This document shows, piece by piece, positions 45,611 to 58,063 of a stretch of DNA of 64,000 nt (the stretch's first letter is position 1; every line of letters begins with the position of its first letter). Origin of the DNA: Chelatococcus sambhunathii (GTDB lineage: Bacteria > Pseudomonadota > Alphaproteobacteria > Rhizobiales > Beijerinckiaceae); NCBI RefSeq assembly GCF_001418005.1, contig NZ_LIOL01000004.1, forward strand, positions 1 through 64,000, given 5' to 3'. The notes beneath the pieces are model-generated. The model was not told the DNA's origin. It ran no database searches and worked only from the letters and a program-made list of their open reading frames with translations. The position numbers were made by a program, and so were the translations under genes.

Positions 45611-46543
45611 TTGGCCACGGCTGCCGACAACCGGCGCGGCATCGTTGCGATGCTGGGCGCCATGGCGCTCTTCTGCGGCAACGACACGCTGGTGAAGCTT
45701 GCCACGGGTGCGTATCCCGCAAGCCAGATCCTTGCCGTGCGCGGCCTATTCGCCGTCATCGCAGCGACGGTGCTCGCCTTCGCCCTCGGCCAGGTCGGCA
45801 GCTGGCGCGGCCTGCGCAATCCCATGCTCCTCCTGCGCGCCTTCCTCGAGGCGGCGGTCGCCTTTACCTTCATCACCGCGCTCGCCCACATCCCGCTCGG
45901 CAACATCACCGCCATCCTGCAGGCGACGCCGATCCTCATGACCATGATCGCCGCCGTCGTCGGCCTCGAAACCGTCGGCTGGCGGCGGTGGTGCGCCGTC
46001 TTCGTGGGGTTCTGCGGCGTGGTGCTCATCGTCAAGCCGGACATGGGCGGCTTCGACGCCTGGGCGCTCGTCGCGCTCGGCGCTGCGGCGCTCGCCGCCA
46101 CGCGCGACCTCGTCACCCGCCAGATCCGGGCAGAAGTCTCGACCGGCCTCGTCACCATCGCCAGCGCCGCCGCCGTGCCGCTCGTCGGCCTCGCCCTGTC
46201 GCCGACCCAGGAGTGGCAGCCGATCGACGCCCGGGCCACGGGCTTCCTCGCCGGGGCGGCCGTGCTCGTCTCGCTGGGCAACTATTGCCTCATCGTCGCC
46301 TGCCGCGGCACGGACGTGTCGCTCGTCTCGTCCTTCCGCTACAGCGTGGTCGTCTGGGCCGTCATGCTTGGCTTCCTCGTCTGGGGCGAGTTGCCCGACA
46401 CGCTCGCCATGGCTGGCACCGGCCTCATCGTCGCTGCCGGCGTCTACACCATCCATCGTGAGCGCGTGCGCATGCGTGAGGCCCGCGCCACGGCCGCGGC
46501 GCCGCAGCCGCAGGCCAAGCCCGTGCCGGCGGCGCAGCCGTGA
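45611..46543 (+). CDS. EamA/DMT-family transporter
   Basis: This 310-aa protein with ten hydrophobic helices in two EamA repeats (ALFCGNDTLVKLATGAYPAS, VAFTFITALAHIPLGNITAI, second repeat LVALGAAALAATRDLVTRQI) starts at a TTG preceded by GAGGAG. The C-terminal tail is polar. It overlaps the following Bcr/CflA gene by 4 bases (GTGA). The substrate is unknown. Confidence 0.88.
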   Translation: MATAADNRRGIVAMLGAMALFCGNDTLVKLATGAYPASQILAVRGLFAVIAATVLAFALGQVGSWRGLRNPMLLLRAFLEAAVAFTFITALAHIPLGNITAILQATPILMTMIAAVVGLETVGWRRWCAVFVGFCGVVLIVKPDMGGFDAWALVALGAAALAATRDLVTRQIRAEVSTGLVTIASAAAVPLVGLALSPTQEWQPIDARATGFLAGAAVLVSLGNYCLIVACRGTDVSLVSSFRYSVVVWAVMLGFLVWGELPDTLAMAGTGLIVAAGVYTIHRERVRMREARATAAAPQPQAKPVPAAQP

Positions 46544-47745
46544 ACCGGCCCTTTCCGCCCCAGGCGGTCACGGCGCCGCCGCGGCCGAGCCTTGCCGTCC
46601 TCGTGGCGGTCTCGGCCCTGCAGCCATTCGCGCTCAATGTGCTCGCGCCGGCAACACCGGCGCTGGCGCGCACCTTTGCGACAGACTACGCCACTATCCA
46701 GCTCACCCTCGGGCTCTATCTGCTCGCCGTCGCCGTCACGCAGGTGGTGATCGGCCCGATCTCCGACCGGTTCGGCCGTCGGCCCTGCGTCATCGGCGGT
46801 GTCGCGCTGTTCACCATCGGCTCCTTCGCCGGAGCCTTTGCGTTCGACACCGTGACGCTGCTCGCCGCCCGCGTCGTACAGGCGGCAGGCGGAGGCACCG
46901 CCTTCGCCCTGGCGCGCGCCATCGTGCGCGACACGTCGGAAAGGGACGAGGCGGCGAGCCGCATCGGCTATCTCACCATGGTCATGGTGGTGGCGCCGAT
47001 GGTGGCGCCCTTCGTCGGCGGCGTCATCGATTCCCACCTCGGCTGGCGCGCCATCTTCGGCGTGAAGACGCTCTTCGGCGTGGCGGTGCTCGCCTATGCC
47101 TTTGCCGTACTCGGCGAGACGGCGCCGAAGACGCATCTCACCAGCGTCGGCGACATGCTGCGCGCCTTCCCGCTCCTGCTCGGCGACCGGGGCTTTCTCG
47201 GATATGCGCTCGCCATGTCCTTCACGAGCGCGGCCTTCTTCGCCTTCATCGCCGGCGCGCCCTTCGTCGTGGTGGAGAGCATGGGGCGTTCGGCGGATGT
47301 CTATGGCGCCTTCTTCGCGCTGACGGCGCTCGGCTACATGGTCGGCAACTTCGTGTCCGGCCGCTATGCCCTGCGCATGGGCACCGATCTCATGGTAACG
47401 ATCGGCACCGTGCTCTCGCTCGCCGCCATAGGCGCCGAGGTCGTGCTCATCGCCATGATGCCGTGGACGCCGGTGACGCTGTTCCTGCCGCTCGTCGTCA
47501 ATGCGGTGGGCAACGGCCTCACCATGCCCGGCGCGACCGCCGGGGCGCTGTCAGCCCGGCCGGAGGCGGCGGGCACGGCCGCGGGCGTCGCCGGCGCGCT
47601 GCAGCTCGGGCTCGGCGCGCTCGTCTCCTTCATCACGGGGGCGGCAGTGGTCGCGGCGCCGACGGCGCTCATCGCCGTGATGGCAATCTGCATCGTCGCA
47701 AGCTTTGCCGCCCATCGCTACGGCCGCTCCGGACGCAGCCGCTAG
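46540..47745 (+). CDS. Bcr/CflA-family MFS efflux transporter
   Basis: The 401-aa transporter starts at the GTG overlapping the previous stop. Twelve hydrophobic helices and the drug-resistance transporter motifs QLTLGLYLLAVAVTQVVIGP, ISDRFGRRPCVIGG (motif A) and VRDTSERDEAASRIGYLTMV fit the Bcr/CflA group (DHA1). It probably exports small toxic compounds or metabolites by proton antiport. Confidence 0.9.
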   Translation: MNRPFPPQAVTAPPRPSLAVLVAVSALQPFALNVLAPATPALARTFATDYATIQLTLGLYLLAVAVTQVVIGPISDRFGRRPCVIGGVALFTIGSFAGAFAFDTVTLLAARVVQAAGGGTAFALARAIVRDTSERDEAASRIGYLTMVMVVAPMVAPFVGGVIDSHLGWRAIFGVKTLFGVAVLAYAFAVLGETAPKTHLTSVGDMLRAFPLLLGDRGFLGYALAMSFTSAAFFAFIAGAPFVVVESMGRSADVYGAFFALTALGYMVGNFVSGRYALRMGTDLMVTIGTVLSLAAIGAEVVLIAMMPWTPVTLFLPLVVNAVGNGLTMPGATAGALSARPEAAGTAAGVAGALQLGLGALVSFITGAAVVAAPTALIAVMAICIVASFAAHRYGRSGRSR

Positions 47746-48000
47746 AGCCTGTGCCTTAATGTTTGAAGACGGATTGACCGATCAGGTTGGAACACCCTGA
47801 AGACATCCGGCTCCAGGATTCAGACCAGCATCCGACAAGCCCGCCATCCGTGCGGAAAGGCGCGAGCGCCCTGCTTGTATGCGACTGAACGATGCGCTAC
47901 CACCCGTGCCGGGCGGTGGGCGTCAGACCCATCAATGGCCGCCCTCCAGGGGAAAAACCTCCAGACGAGAGGTAGCGGACGGTCCGGGAAGGGAGTCTAC

Positions 48001-48603
48001 GTGTCGATTCTGCTTGCGATTTCAAGGGCCATTGACGCGATCAATGCGCGCATCGGCCGCTGGGTTGCCTGGTTGATCGTGGTCGCGATCGCCATTTCAG
48101 CCGTCAATGCCATCATCCGCAAGGCGTTCGACATGTCGTCGAATGCCTGGCTGGAGCTGCAGTGGGTCTTGTTCGGCGCCGTGTTCCTCGTGTGTGCGCC
48201 GTGGACGCTGATCGTCAACGAGCACATCCGCATCGACGTGGTGCACGCTCGCCTCTCGCCGCGCGTGCGGAACTGGATCGAGATCTTCGGCACGGTCTTC
48301 TTCCTCATGCCGCTGTGCGTCGTGATGCTGCTGACCTCGATCCCCTTCGCCGAGCGGTCCTATGCCATCAACGAGCAATCGCTCAACGCAGGCGGCCTGC
48401 CGCAATGGCCGGCGAAGATGCTGGTGCCGCTCGGCTTTGCCCTGCTGCTGGTGCAGGCTGTTTCGGAGCTCATCAAGCGCATCGCGGTGCTGCGCGGCGA
48501 CATCGACGATCCCCACGCCGACGCTGAACTTCCGCCAGAGGTGGCCGAAGCGGAGCAGATGATCCACAACCTCGGGCCCGACGCCGGCTCTGGCCGGCCC
48601 TGA
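48001..48603 (+). CDS. dctQ: TRAP transporter small permease (DctQ)
   Basis: The 200-aa membrane protein has four hydrophobic helices: VAWLIVVAIAISAVNAIIRK, LELQWVLFGAVFLVCAPWTL, FGTVFFLMPLCVVMLLTSIP and LVPLGFALLLVQAVSELIKR. The NEHIRIDVVHARLSPRVRNW loop is typical of DctQ. I choose the GTG at 48001, preceded by GGAAGGGAG; an in-frame start at 47875 would add a polar stretch. It pairs with dctM, 29 bases downstream. The 255-base spacer upstream should hold its promoter. Confidence 0.9.
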   Translation: MSILLAISRAIDAINARIGRWVAWLIVVAIAISAVNAIIRKAFDMSSNAWLELQWVLFGAVFLVCAPWTLIVNEHIRIDVVHARLSPRVRNWIEIFGTVFFLMPLCVVMLLTSIPFAERSYAINEQSLNAGGLPQWPAKMLVPLGFALLLVQAVSELIKRIAVLRGDIDDPHADAELPPEVAEAEQMIHNLGPDAGSGRP

Positions 48604-48632
48604 CAATCCGCGAACGCTTCAGGAGCCTCTCC

Positions 48633-50300
48633 ATGGTGGAGTTCTTCATCCACAACATGGCGCCGATCATGTTCGCGGCGCTCGTCATCTTCCTGCTTCT
48701 CGGCTATCCGGTGGCCTTCGCGCTGGCAGCCAATGGCCTCATCTTCGGCCTCATCGGCATCGAACTCGGCCTGTTCGTGCCCGACTTCCTGCAGGCCCTG
48801 CCGGAGCGCGTCTACGGCACGATGAACAACGATGTGCTGCTGGCCATCCCGTTCTTCACCTTCATGGGACTCATCCTCGAGCGATCGGGCATGGCGGAGG
48901 ATCTGCTCGATACCATCGGCCAGCTGTTCGGCACGGTGCGGGGCGGCGTCGCCTATGCGGTGGTCTTCGTCGGCGCGCTGCTCGCGGCGACCACGGGCGT
49001 CGTGGCCGCCTCTGTCATTTCGATGGGCCTCATCTCGCTGCCGATCATGCTGCGCTACGGCTATGACCGGCGCCTCGCCACCGGGATCATCGCCGCCTCG
49101 GGCACGCTGGCGCAGATCATCCCGCCCTCGCTCGTGCTGATCGTCATGGCGGACCAGCTCGGCCGCTCCGTGGGCGACATGTATCAGGGCGCCTTCATCC
49201 CGGGTGTCGTCCTGACGCTGCTCTATGCGGGCTACGTCTTCGTGGCCAGCATGGCGAGTCCGAAGATGGCGCCCGGCCTGCCGCCGGAAGCGCAGACGCT
49301 CAACGATCCCGACGGCCGCGCGCGGCGCCTGTCGCTGCTCGTCGTGACCGTCATCGCCGGCACGGCCGCCTATCTCGTCATGCAGCGCAGCAACGTGCGC
49401 AACCTGGCAGACCTCGTGGTGCTCACCATGACGCTCGCGGTGGCCATCGCCTTCGTGCTCGCGCTCCTCAACAAGCTCCTGCGGCTCAAGCTCTTGTCGC
49501 GCATGGCGGAGGAGGTCATCTTCGTCATGGTGCCACCGCTCGCGCTCGTCTTCCTCGTGCTCGGCACGATCTTCATCGGCGTCGCCACGCCGACCGAGGG
49601 TGGCGCCATGGGGGCGACCGGGGCGGTGCTGCTGGCGCTGTTCAAGCGCCGGCTGACGTTCGACCTCCTGCGGCAGGCAACGTTCTCGACGGCGAAACTG
49701 TCCGCCTTCGTGCTTTTCATCCTTCTCGGCGCGCGCGTCTTCGCGCTGACTTTCTACGGGGTCGACGGGCACAAGTGGGTGGAGGAACTGCTGGTCGCCC
49801 TGCCGGGCGGCGAGATCGGCTTCCTGCTCTTCGTCAACTTCCTCGTCTTCGTGCTCGGCTGCTTCCTCGACTTCTTCGAGATCGCCTTCATCATCATCCC
49901 GCTCCTCGTGCCGGCGGTGGAGCGGCTGGGGATCGACCTCATCTGGTTCGGCGTGATCCTCGCCATCAATCTGCAGACGAGCTTCCTGACGCCGCCGTTC
50001 GGTTTCGCGCTGTTCTACCTGCGCTCGGTGGCGCCGCGGCAGGCCTATCGTGACCGGCTGACCGGCAAGACGACGGCGCCGATCCTGACGAGCCAGATCT
50101 ACTGGGGCGCCCTGCCCTTCATCCTCATCCAGATCCTCATGGTCGCGATTGTCATGCTCTTCCCCCAGATGGTGCTTCACTACAAGTCGGGCCACGTGGA
50201 GCTTGACGAGCAGCAGCTCGAGCAGCAGTTACAGAATCTTGCGCCGGGGCTCGACCAGTTCGCCCCGCCGATGGACCTCGGTCCGCCGAAGTTCGACTGA
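48633..50300 (+). CDS. dctM: TRAP transporter large permease (DctM), long form
   Basis: This 555-aa permease is longer than the usual roughly 430 aa. The conserved core reads IFLLLGYPVAFALAANGLIF, GTMNNDVLLAIPFFTFMGLI and LAQIIPPSLVLIVMADQLG. A middle insert with extra hydrophobic stretches follows (VVTVIAGTAAYLVMQ, VVLTMTLAVAIAFVLALLNK), and the core resumes with GVATPTEGGAMGATGAVLLA. The long form goes with the TakP-like/mannitol-chloroaromatic type binding proteins encoded just downstream on the other strand. A terminator follows. Confidence 0.93.
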   Translation: MVEFFIHNMAPIMFAALVIFLLLGYPVAFALAANGLIFGLIGIELGLFVPDFLQALPERVYGTMNNDVLLAIPFFTFMGLILERSGMAEDLLDTIGQLFGTVRGGVAYAVVFVGALLAATTGVVAASVISMGLISLPIMLRYGYDRRLATGIIAASGTLAQIIPPSLVLIVMADQLGRSVGDMYQGAFIPGVVLTLLYAGYVFVASMASPKMAPGLPPEAQTLNDPDGRARRLSLLVVTVIAGTAAYLVMQRSNVRNLADLVVLTMTLAVAIAFVLALLNKLLRLKLLSRMAEEVIFVMVPPLALVFLVLGTIFIGVATPTEGGAMGATGAVLLALFKRRLTFDLLRQATFSTAKLSAFVLFILLGARVFALTFYGVDGHKWVEELLVALPGGEIGFLLFVNFLVFVLGCFLDFFEIAFIIIPLLVPAVERLGIDLIWFGVILAINLQTSFLTPPFGFALFYLRSVAPRQAYRDRLTGKTTAPILTSQIYWGALPFILIQILMVAIVMLFPQMVLHYKSGHVELDEQQLEQQLQNLAPGLDQFAPPMDLGPPKFD

Positions 50301-50316
50301 TCGATGAGAGAAAGAA

Positions 50317-50345
50317 GAAAGGCCCCGGCGATGCCGGGGCCTTTC
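50317..50345. terminator. Bidirectional terminator between dctM and dctP1
   Basis: GAAAGGCCCCGGC pairs with GCCGGGGCCTTTC around GAT. It lies between the convergent dctM and first dctP genes and has A-rich and T-rich flanks on each side. Confidence 0.88.
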
Positions 50346-50370
50346 TTGCTGATGGCCACGGAAGCCTGCG

Positions 50371-51471
<1,101 letters not shown>

Positions 51472-51594
51472 TTAGAATCGTGCCTCCCGTCAGGACGGAT
51501 GCATTGCCGCCCGGCCCCCGCTGGTGCGCTATCTGTGCTGTCCGGCCGGACAAAGAGCAAGGGCGAAACGATGCCTTCCGAAGCTTCCAAACAA

Positions 51595-51618
51595 AAGGCC
51601 CCGCCAAGGCGGGGCCTT
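51595..51618 (-). terminator. Terminator after dctP2
   Basis: GGCCCCGCC pairs with GGCGGGGCC around AA. On the minus strand the stem is followed by TT then TG and lies 27 bases past the stop of the second dctP gene. It separates dctP2 from dctP1 transcriptionally. Confidence 0.82.
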
Positions 51619-51644
51619 CCTTGCCAGGCTTCCGGCGGTACGCA

Positions 51645-52844
<1,200 letters not shown>

Positions 52845-52915
52845 TCAGTGTGGCGAGTTCCCTTCGAGGCCATGGCGCGGGGCGCCGGCAGGAGAGGAAT
52901 GGAAACAGAACGCAG

Positions 52916-52945
52916 AAGCGCCCGGCGGACAGCCGCCGGGCGCTT
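52916..52945 (-). terminator. Terminator after dctP3
   Basis: AAGCGCCCGGCGG pairs with CCGCCGGGCGCTT around ACAG, 38 bases past the stop of the third dctP gene (minus strand) and before the dctP2 promoter region. Confidence 0.8.
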
Positions 52946-52983
52946 CCATGGCGAGGGCGAACCTCGATAGCGTGCAGCGAACC

Positions 52984-54234
<1,251 letters not shown>

Positions 54235-55353
54235 TCATTCGATCACGATACGCGGCGCGGCGCGGCCGGCGGCTCCGTCTGCAAGACCGGCCGCGATCTT
54301 TCGGGCGATGTCGAGATAGGCCCGGGCATGTGGACCGTCGGGCTCGCTGACGACCACGGGCAGGCCCGCATCGGACTTCTCGCGGATCGTCATGTGCAGC
54401 GGCACCTCGCCGAGGAAGGGCACGCCGAGGCGCTCGGCCTCGTGGCGCGCGCCACCGTGGCCGAAGATATCGGAGGCGTTGCCGCAATGGGGACAGATGA
54501 AGGTGCTCATGTTCTCGACGACACCGAGGATGGGCACGTCGACCCGGCGGAACATGGCGACGCCCCGGCGCGCATCGATGAGCGCCAGGTCCTGCGGCGT
54601 CGAGACGATGACGGCGCCGGCAAGCGGCACGGCCTGGGCCATGGTGAGCTGAGCATCGCCCGTGCCCGGCGGCATGTCGACGACGAGCACGTCGAGATCG
54701 CCCCAGGCCACCTCACGCAGCATCTGCTGGATGGCGGACATCACCATCGGCCCGCGCCAGATCATGGCCGCCTCCTCTTCGACCAGGAAGCCGATGGACA
54801 TGACCTTGAGACCGTAGCCCTCGAGCGGCTTCAGCGTGCGGCCGGAGACGACCTGCGGTCGCCCCTTGAGGGCGAAGAGACGCGGCATCGAAGGGCCGTA
54901 GATGTCGGCGTCGAGCACGCCGACGGAAAGGCCGGTGCGAGCGAGCGCCAGCGCGAGGTTACAGGCGGTGGTCGACTTGCCGACGCCCCCCTTGCCGCTC
55001 GCCACGGCGATGATGTGCCTGACGCCGGCGACGGCGGCCTTCGCCTGAGCCGCAGCAGCGCGCGGCCCGGGCTGGCGCTGAGCCGGAGCGGAGGGGCCGG
55101 AACCTGCCGGCCGGTCAGAGGTCAGGGTGACGATGGCCTGGGCGATGCCCGGCACGGAAGCCGCCGCCTCCTCGGCCGCCCGGCGCATCGCCTCAAGCTC
55201 CATGGAGCGGGCGGGGTCGATGGCGATGGAGAAATAGACCTTGCCATCCTGGACGACGATCTCGGACAACGTTCCCGACTGCGGCAGAGGCGTCTTGCCG
55301 TCGGGCCCCGCCACGCTCGCCAGCCGCTCCAGAATCGTCTCCCGCGTCACCAT
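54235..55353 (-). CDS. mrp: Mrp/NBP35-family ATP-binding iron-sulfur carrier
   Basis: The 372-aa protein has an N-terminal DUF59-like domain (ETILERLASVAGPDGKTPLP) and a P-loop ATPase with the deviant Walker A IAVASGKGGVGKSTTACNLA. The iron-sulfur cysteines are in MSTFICPHCGNASDIFGHGG (CxxC). Mrp/ApbC scaffolds and transfers 4Fe-4S clusters. The start at 55351-55353 follows GGAGGAGCAG, a strong ribosome binding site. Confidence 0.95.
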   Translation of the reverse strand: MVTRETILERLASVAGPDGKTPLPQSGTLSEIVVQDGKVYFSIAIDPARSMELEAMRRAAEEAAASVPGIAQAIVTLTSDRPAGSGPSAPAQRQPGPRAAAAQAKAAVAGVRHIIAVASGKGGVGKSTTACNLALALARTGLSVGVLDADIYGPSMPRLFALKGRPQVVSGRTLKPLEGYGLKVMSIGFLVEEEAAMIWRGPMVMSAIQQMLREVAWGDLDVLVVDMPPGTGDAQLTMAQAVPLAGAVIVSTPQDLALIDARRGVAMFRRVDVPILGVVENMSTFICPHCGNASDIFGHGGARHEAERLGVPFLGEVPLHMTIREKSDAGLPVVVSEPDGPHARAYLDIARKIAAGLADGAAGRAAPRIVIE

Positions 55354-55568
55354 CTGCTCCTCCTTAGAACGGGCGCACATTGGGACCGGCGGCAGACCCG
55401 GTCAACATCCACGGGGGCGCGCCCCGGCGGGCGGACCAGCGCATCGCCTTGCGGCAAATCATCCACATGCCTTGCCCGAAATGTGGCGATCGTGGAAACA
55501 TCACGCCAGCGCCCGGTCGGCCGAGAGCCGCCAGGACAACAGAAGAATAGCCGATCGAGGGGTTCATC

Positions 55569-56345
55569 ATGCGATTGACCATTGCCGTTGCCGCCATGCT
55601 TCTCGCCCTGACGGGCGCGGCCTCCGCCAAGGAATGGAAGGAAATCCGCATCGCCACGGAAGGCGCCTATCCCCCGTTCAACTTCGTCGGCTCCAACGGT
55701 GAACTGCAGGGCTTCGACGTCGACATCGCCAAGGCGCTCTGCGACAAGATCGGGGCCAAATGCACCGTCGTGGCGCAGGACTGGGACGGCCTCATCCCGG
55801 CCCTCCTCGCCAGCAAATACGACGCCATCGCCGCCTCGATGTCGATCACCGAGGAGCGCAAGCAACAGGTCGACTTCACGGAGCGCTACGCAAGCGCGCC
55901 CGTGTCCTTCGTCGCGCCCAAGGATACCAAGCTGACCGGCGTCACCCCGGCCGACCTCAAGGGTAAGATCGTCGGCGCCCAGTCTTCAACCACCCACGCG
56001 ACGATGCTCGAGGACGTCTATGGGCCCGAGGGCGTCACGGTGAAGCTCTATCCGACGCTCGACGAGGCCAATGCCGATCTCAAGTCCGGCCGCGTCGACA
56101 CCGTCTTCGCCGACAAGATCGTGCTGCTCGACTGGCTGAAGAAGGATGGAGCCGATTGCTGCAAGATCCTCGGCGACGTCGACGACAAGCAGTACGCGCG
56201 GTATTTCGGCGAGGGCATCGGCCTTGCCGTCCGCAAGGGCGACCAGGACCTCAAGGAGCTCCTGAGCAAGGCCATCGCCGATATCCGTGCCGACGGCACC
56301 TACGACACGATCGCGAAGAAGTACTTCGACTTCGAGATCTATTGA
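55569..56345 (+). CDS. Amino-acid ABC transporter substrate-binding protein (basic amino acid type)
   Basis: The 258-aa periplasmic protein has a signal peptide (LTIAVAAMLLALTGAASA) and the type 2 binding-protein core: IRIATEGAYPPFNFVGSNGE, VAQDWDGLIPALLASKYDAI and ITEERKQQVDFTERYASAPV. This pattern is typical of lysine/arginine/ornithine/octopine binding proteins. Two permease genes follow after 233 bases, but no ATPase gene is nearby. Confidence 0.92.
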   Translation: MRLTIAVAAMLLALTGAASAKEWKEIRIATEGAYPPFNFVGSNGELQGFDVDIAKALCDKIGAKCTVVAQDWDGLIPALLASKYDAIAASMSITEERKQQVDFTERYASAPVSFVAPKDTKLTGVTPADLKGKIVGAQSSTTHATMLEDVYGPEGVTVKLYPTLDEANADLKSGRVDTVFADKIVLLDWLKKDGADCCKILGDVDDKQYARYFGEGIGLAVRKGDQDLKELLSKAIADIRADGTYDTIAKKYFDFEIY

Positions 56346-56578
56346 GTCGAAAGCCCATGGGGGCGACAAGCGATCTCTCTTCCTTCCGAGAGAGGGATCC
56401 GGGGCCGGCCTCATGACTCGAAGCCAGGCATGGCGCGCGGCCGACACGTCCCCGTCTCGTCCTCCGCACGCGGCACGGAAGGGACAGCAGCGCCCGCCCC
56501 GCGCGCTGACGGCAGCTTCGACAGCCAACCGCAGGCGCGGGCCCGCCGGGGTCCGGATGCGGCACCGGCGGTGAATGA

Positions 56579-57298
56579 ATGAGCTATTATCTCGACCTAC
56601 TCTCGTTCGGCCCCGACGGCTGGGGGGATGAACTCGCGCAAGGCGCGCTCGTCACCATCGCCCTCGCGGTGCTCACACTGCCCTTCGGACTCATGCTCGG
56701 CCTGCTCGTCGCCCTTGGCCAGCGCTCCGCGAACCGCCTCGCCCGCAATGCCGCCATCGCCTTCACCACCGTCTTCCGCGGTCTGCCCGAACTGCTGACG
56801 CTGTTCATCGTCTACTACGGCGGCCAACTGCTGCTGCAAAAGCTGGCATCCGTCGTCGGCTACGGGGCGCAGGTCCAGGTCAATTCCTTCCTCGCCGGCT
56901 TCGTCGCTCTCGGGCTGGTGCTCGCCGCCTTCTCCAGCGAGGTGTGGGTGGGCGCGCTCAACGCCATCCCGAACGGGCAGCGCGAGGCGGCACGCGCACT
57001 CGGCCTCTCCGCCCGACTCAGCTTTCGCCTCGTCGTCCTGCCGCAGCTCGTCCGCGTCGCCCTGCCCGGCCTCGGCAACAACTGGCTGGTGCTGCTGAAG
57101 GATACCTCGCTCGTCTCGACCATCGCCCTCGCGGACCTGATGCGCCAGACGAACATCGCCGTCGGCAGCACCAAGGAGCCGCTGTTCTTCTATCTCGTCG
57201 CGTGTCTCGTCTATCTCTTCTTCTCCATGCTGTCGGGCGGGGCGCTCGGCTGGCTCGAAGCGCGGACGAGCCGCGGGCAGGCGCGGAGGCCGGCATGA
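56579..57298 (+). CDS. Amino-acid ABC transporter permease (HisQ type)
   Basis: The 239-aa permease has five hydrophobic helices and the EAA loop AIPNGQREAARALGLSARLS. FRGLPELLTLFIVYYGGQLL is characteristic of HisQ/OccQ. It is translationally coupled to the second permease (ATGA overlap). Confidence 0.93.
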   Translation: MSYYLDLLSFGPDGWGDELAQGALVTIALAVLTLPFGLMLGLLVALGQRSANRLARNAAIAFTTVFRGLPELLTLFIVYYGGQLLLQKLASVVGYGAQVQVNSFLAGFVALGLVLAAFSSEVWVGALNAIPNGQREAARALGLSARLSFRLVVLPQLVRVALPGLGNNWLVLLKDTSLVSTIALADLMRQTNIAVGSTKEPLFFYLVACLVYLFFSMLSGGALGWLEARTSRGQARRPA

Positions 57299-58005
57299 GC
57301 GACATCCTCGGCAGCCTCATCAATCTCGACCTCATGGCGCGCTACGGCCCGCGCTTTCTCGACGGCGTTCTCGTGACGCTGCAACTCGTGGGGATCTCCT
57401 TCATCCTCGGCGGTCTGCTCGCCGTGCCGGTGGCGCTCGCGCGTCTGTCGAAGAACAGCGTGCCGCGCGCCCTTGCCTATTCCTATGTCTACTTCTTCCG
57501 CGGGACGCCGCTGCTCGCCCAGGTCTTCCTCGTCTATTACGGCGCCGGGCAATTGCGCGACGCCTTCGAGGCGGTGGGGCTGTGGACGTTGTTTCGCGAC
57601 GCATGGTTCTGTGCGCTCCTGACCTTCACCCTCAACACGGCGGCCTACCAGGCGGAGATCCTGCGCGGCGGCATCCGGGCCGTTCCCGGCGGCCAACGGG
57701 AGGCCGCCTTCGCCCTCGGCCTGCCGCGCTGGCTGACCTTCGGCAAGGTGGTCCTGCCGCAGGCGCTCGTCACCGCGCTGCGCCCGCTCGGCAACGAGCT
57801 CATCCTGATGATCAAGGCGAGCGCCATCGTCTCGCTCATCACCATCTATGACGTCATGGGCGTGACGCGCCTCGCCTTCTCCCGCAGCTTCGATTTCCAG
57901 GTGTATCTGTGGGCGGCAGCCCTTTACCTCATCCTCGTCGAAGGGGTACGTCGTCTGTGGGCGGTCGCCGAGCGGCGGCTGACACGGCATCTGAAGCCGG
58001 CATGA
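57295..58005 (+). CDS. Amino-acid ABC transporter permease (HisM type)
   Basis: The 236-aa permease starts at ATG 57295 inside the previous stop. FFRGTPLLAQVFLVYYGAGQ and the EAA loop RAVPGGQREAAFALGLPRWL are typical HisM/OccM features, with five hydrophobic helices. With the HisQ-type partner it would form the membrane pore for a basic amino acid or opine-like substrate. Confidence 0.93.
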   Translation: MSDILGSLINLDLMARYGPRFLDGVLVTLQLVGISFILGGLLAVPVALARLSKNSVPRALAYSYVYFFRGTPLLAQVFLVYYGAGQLRDAFEAVGLWTLFRDAWFCALLTFTLNTAAYQAEILRGGIRAVPGGQREAAFALGLPRWLTFGKVVLPQALVTALRPLGNELILMIKASAIVSLITIYDVMGVTRLAFSRSFDFQVYLWAAALYLILVEGVRRLWAVAERRLTRHLKPA

Positions 58006-58063
58006 TCAACCGGCGCGGGCCCGGTGCGCACCATCGGCCCGCCAATCATCGGGAGCGGAACAT

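Noticed and set aside
48360-50195. 611-codon minus-strand open frame
   Set aside because: It is antisense to dctM, very rich in Asp/Glu/Arg/His as expected from the complement of a membrane protein gene.
55380-55568. Riboswitch upstream of the amino-acid binding protein gene
   Set aside because: I could not find a conserved aptamer core (for example lysine or glycine type) in the spacer.
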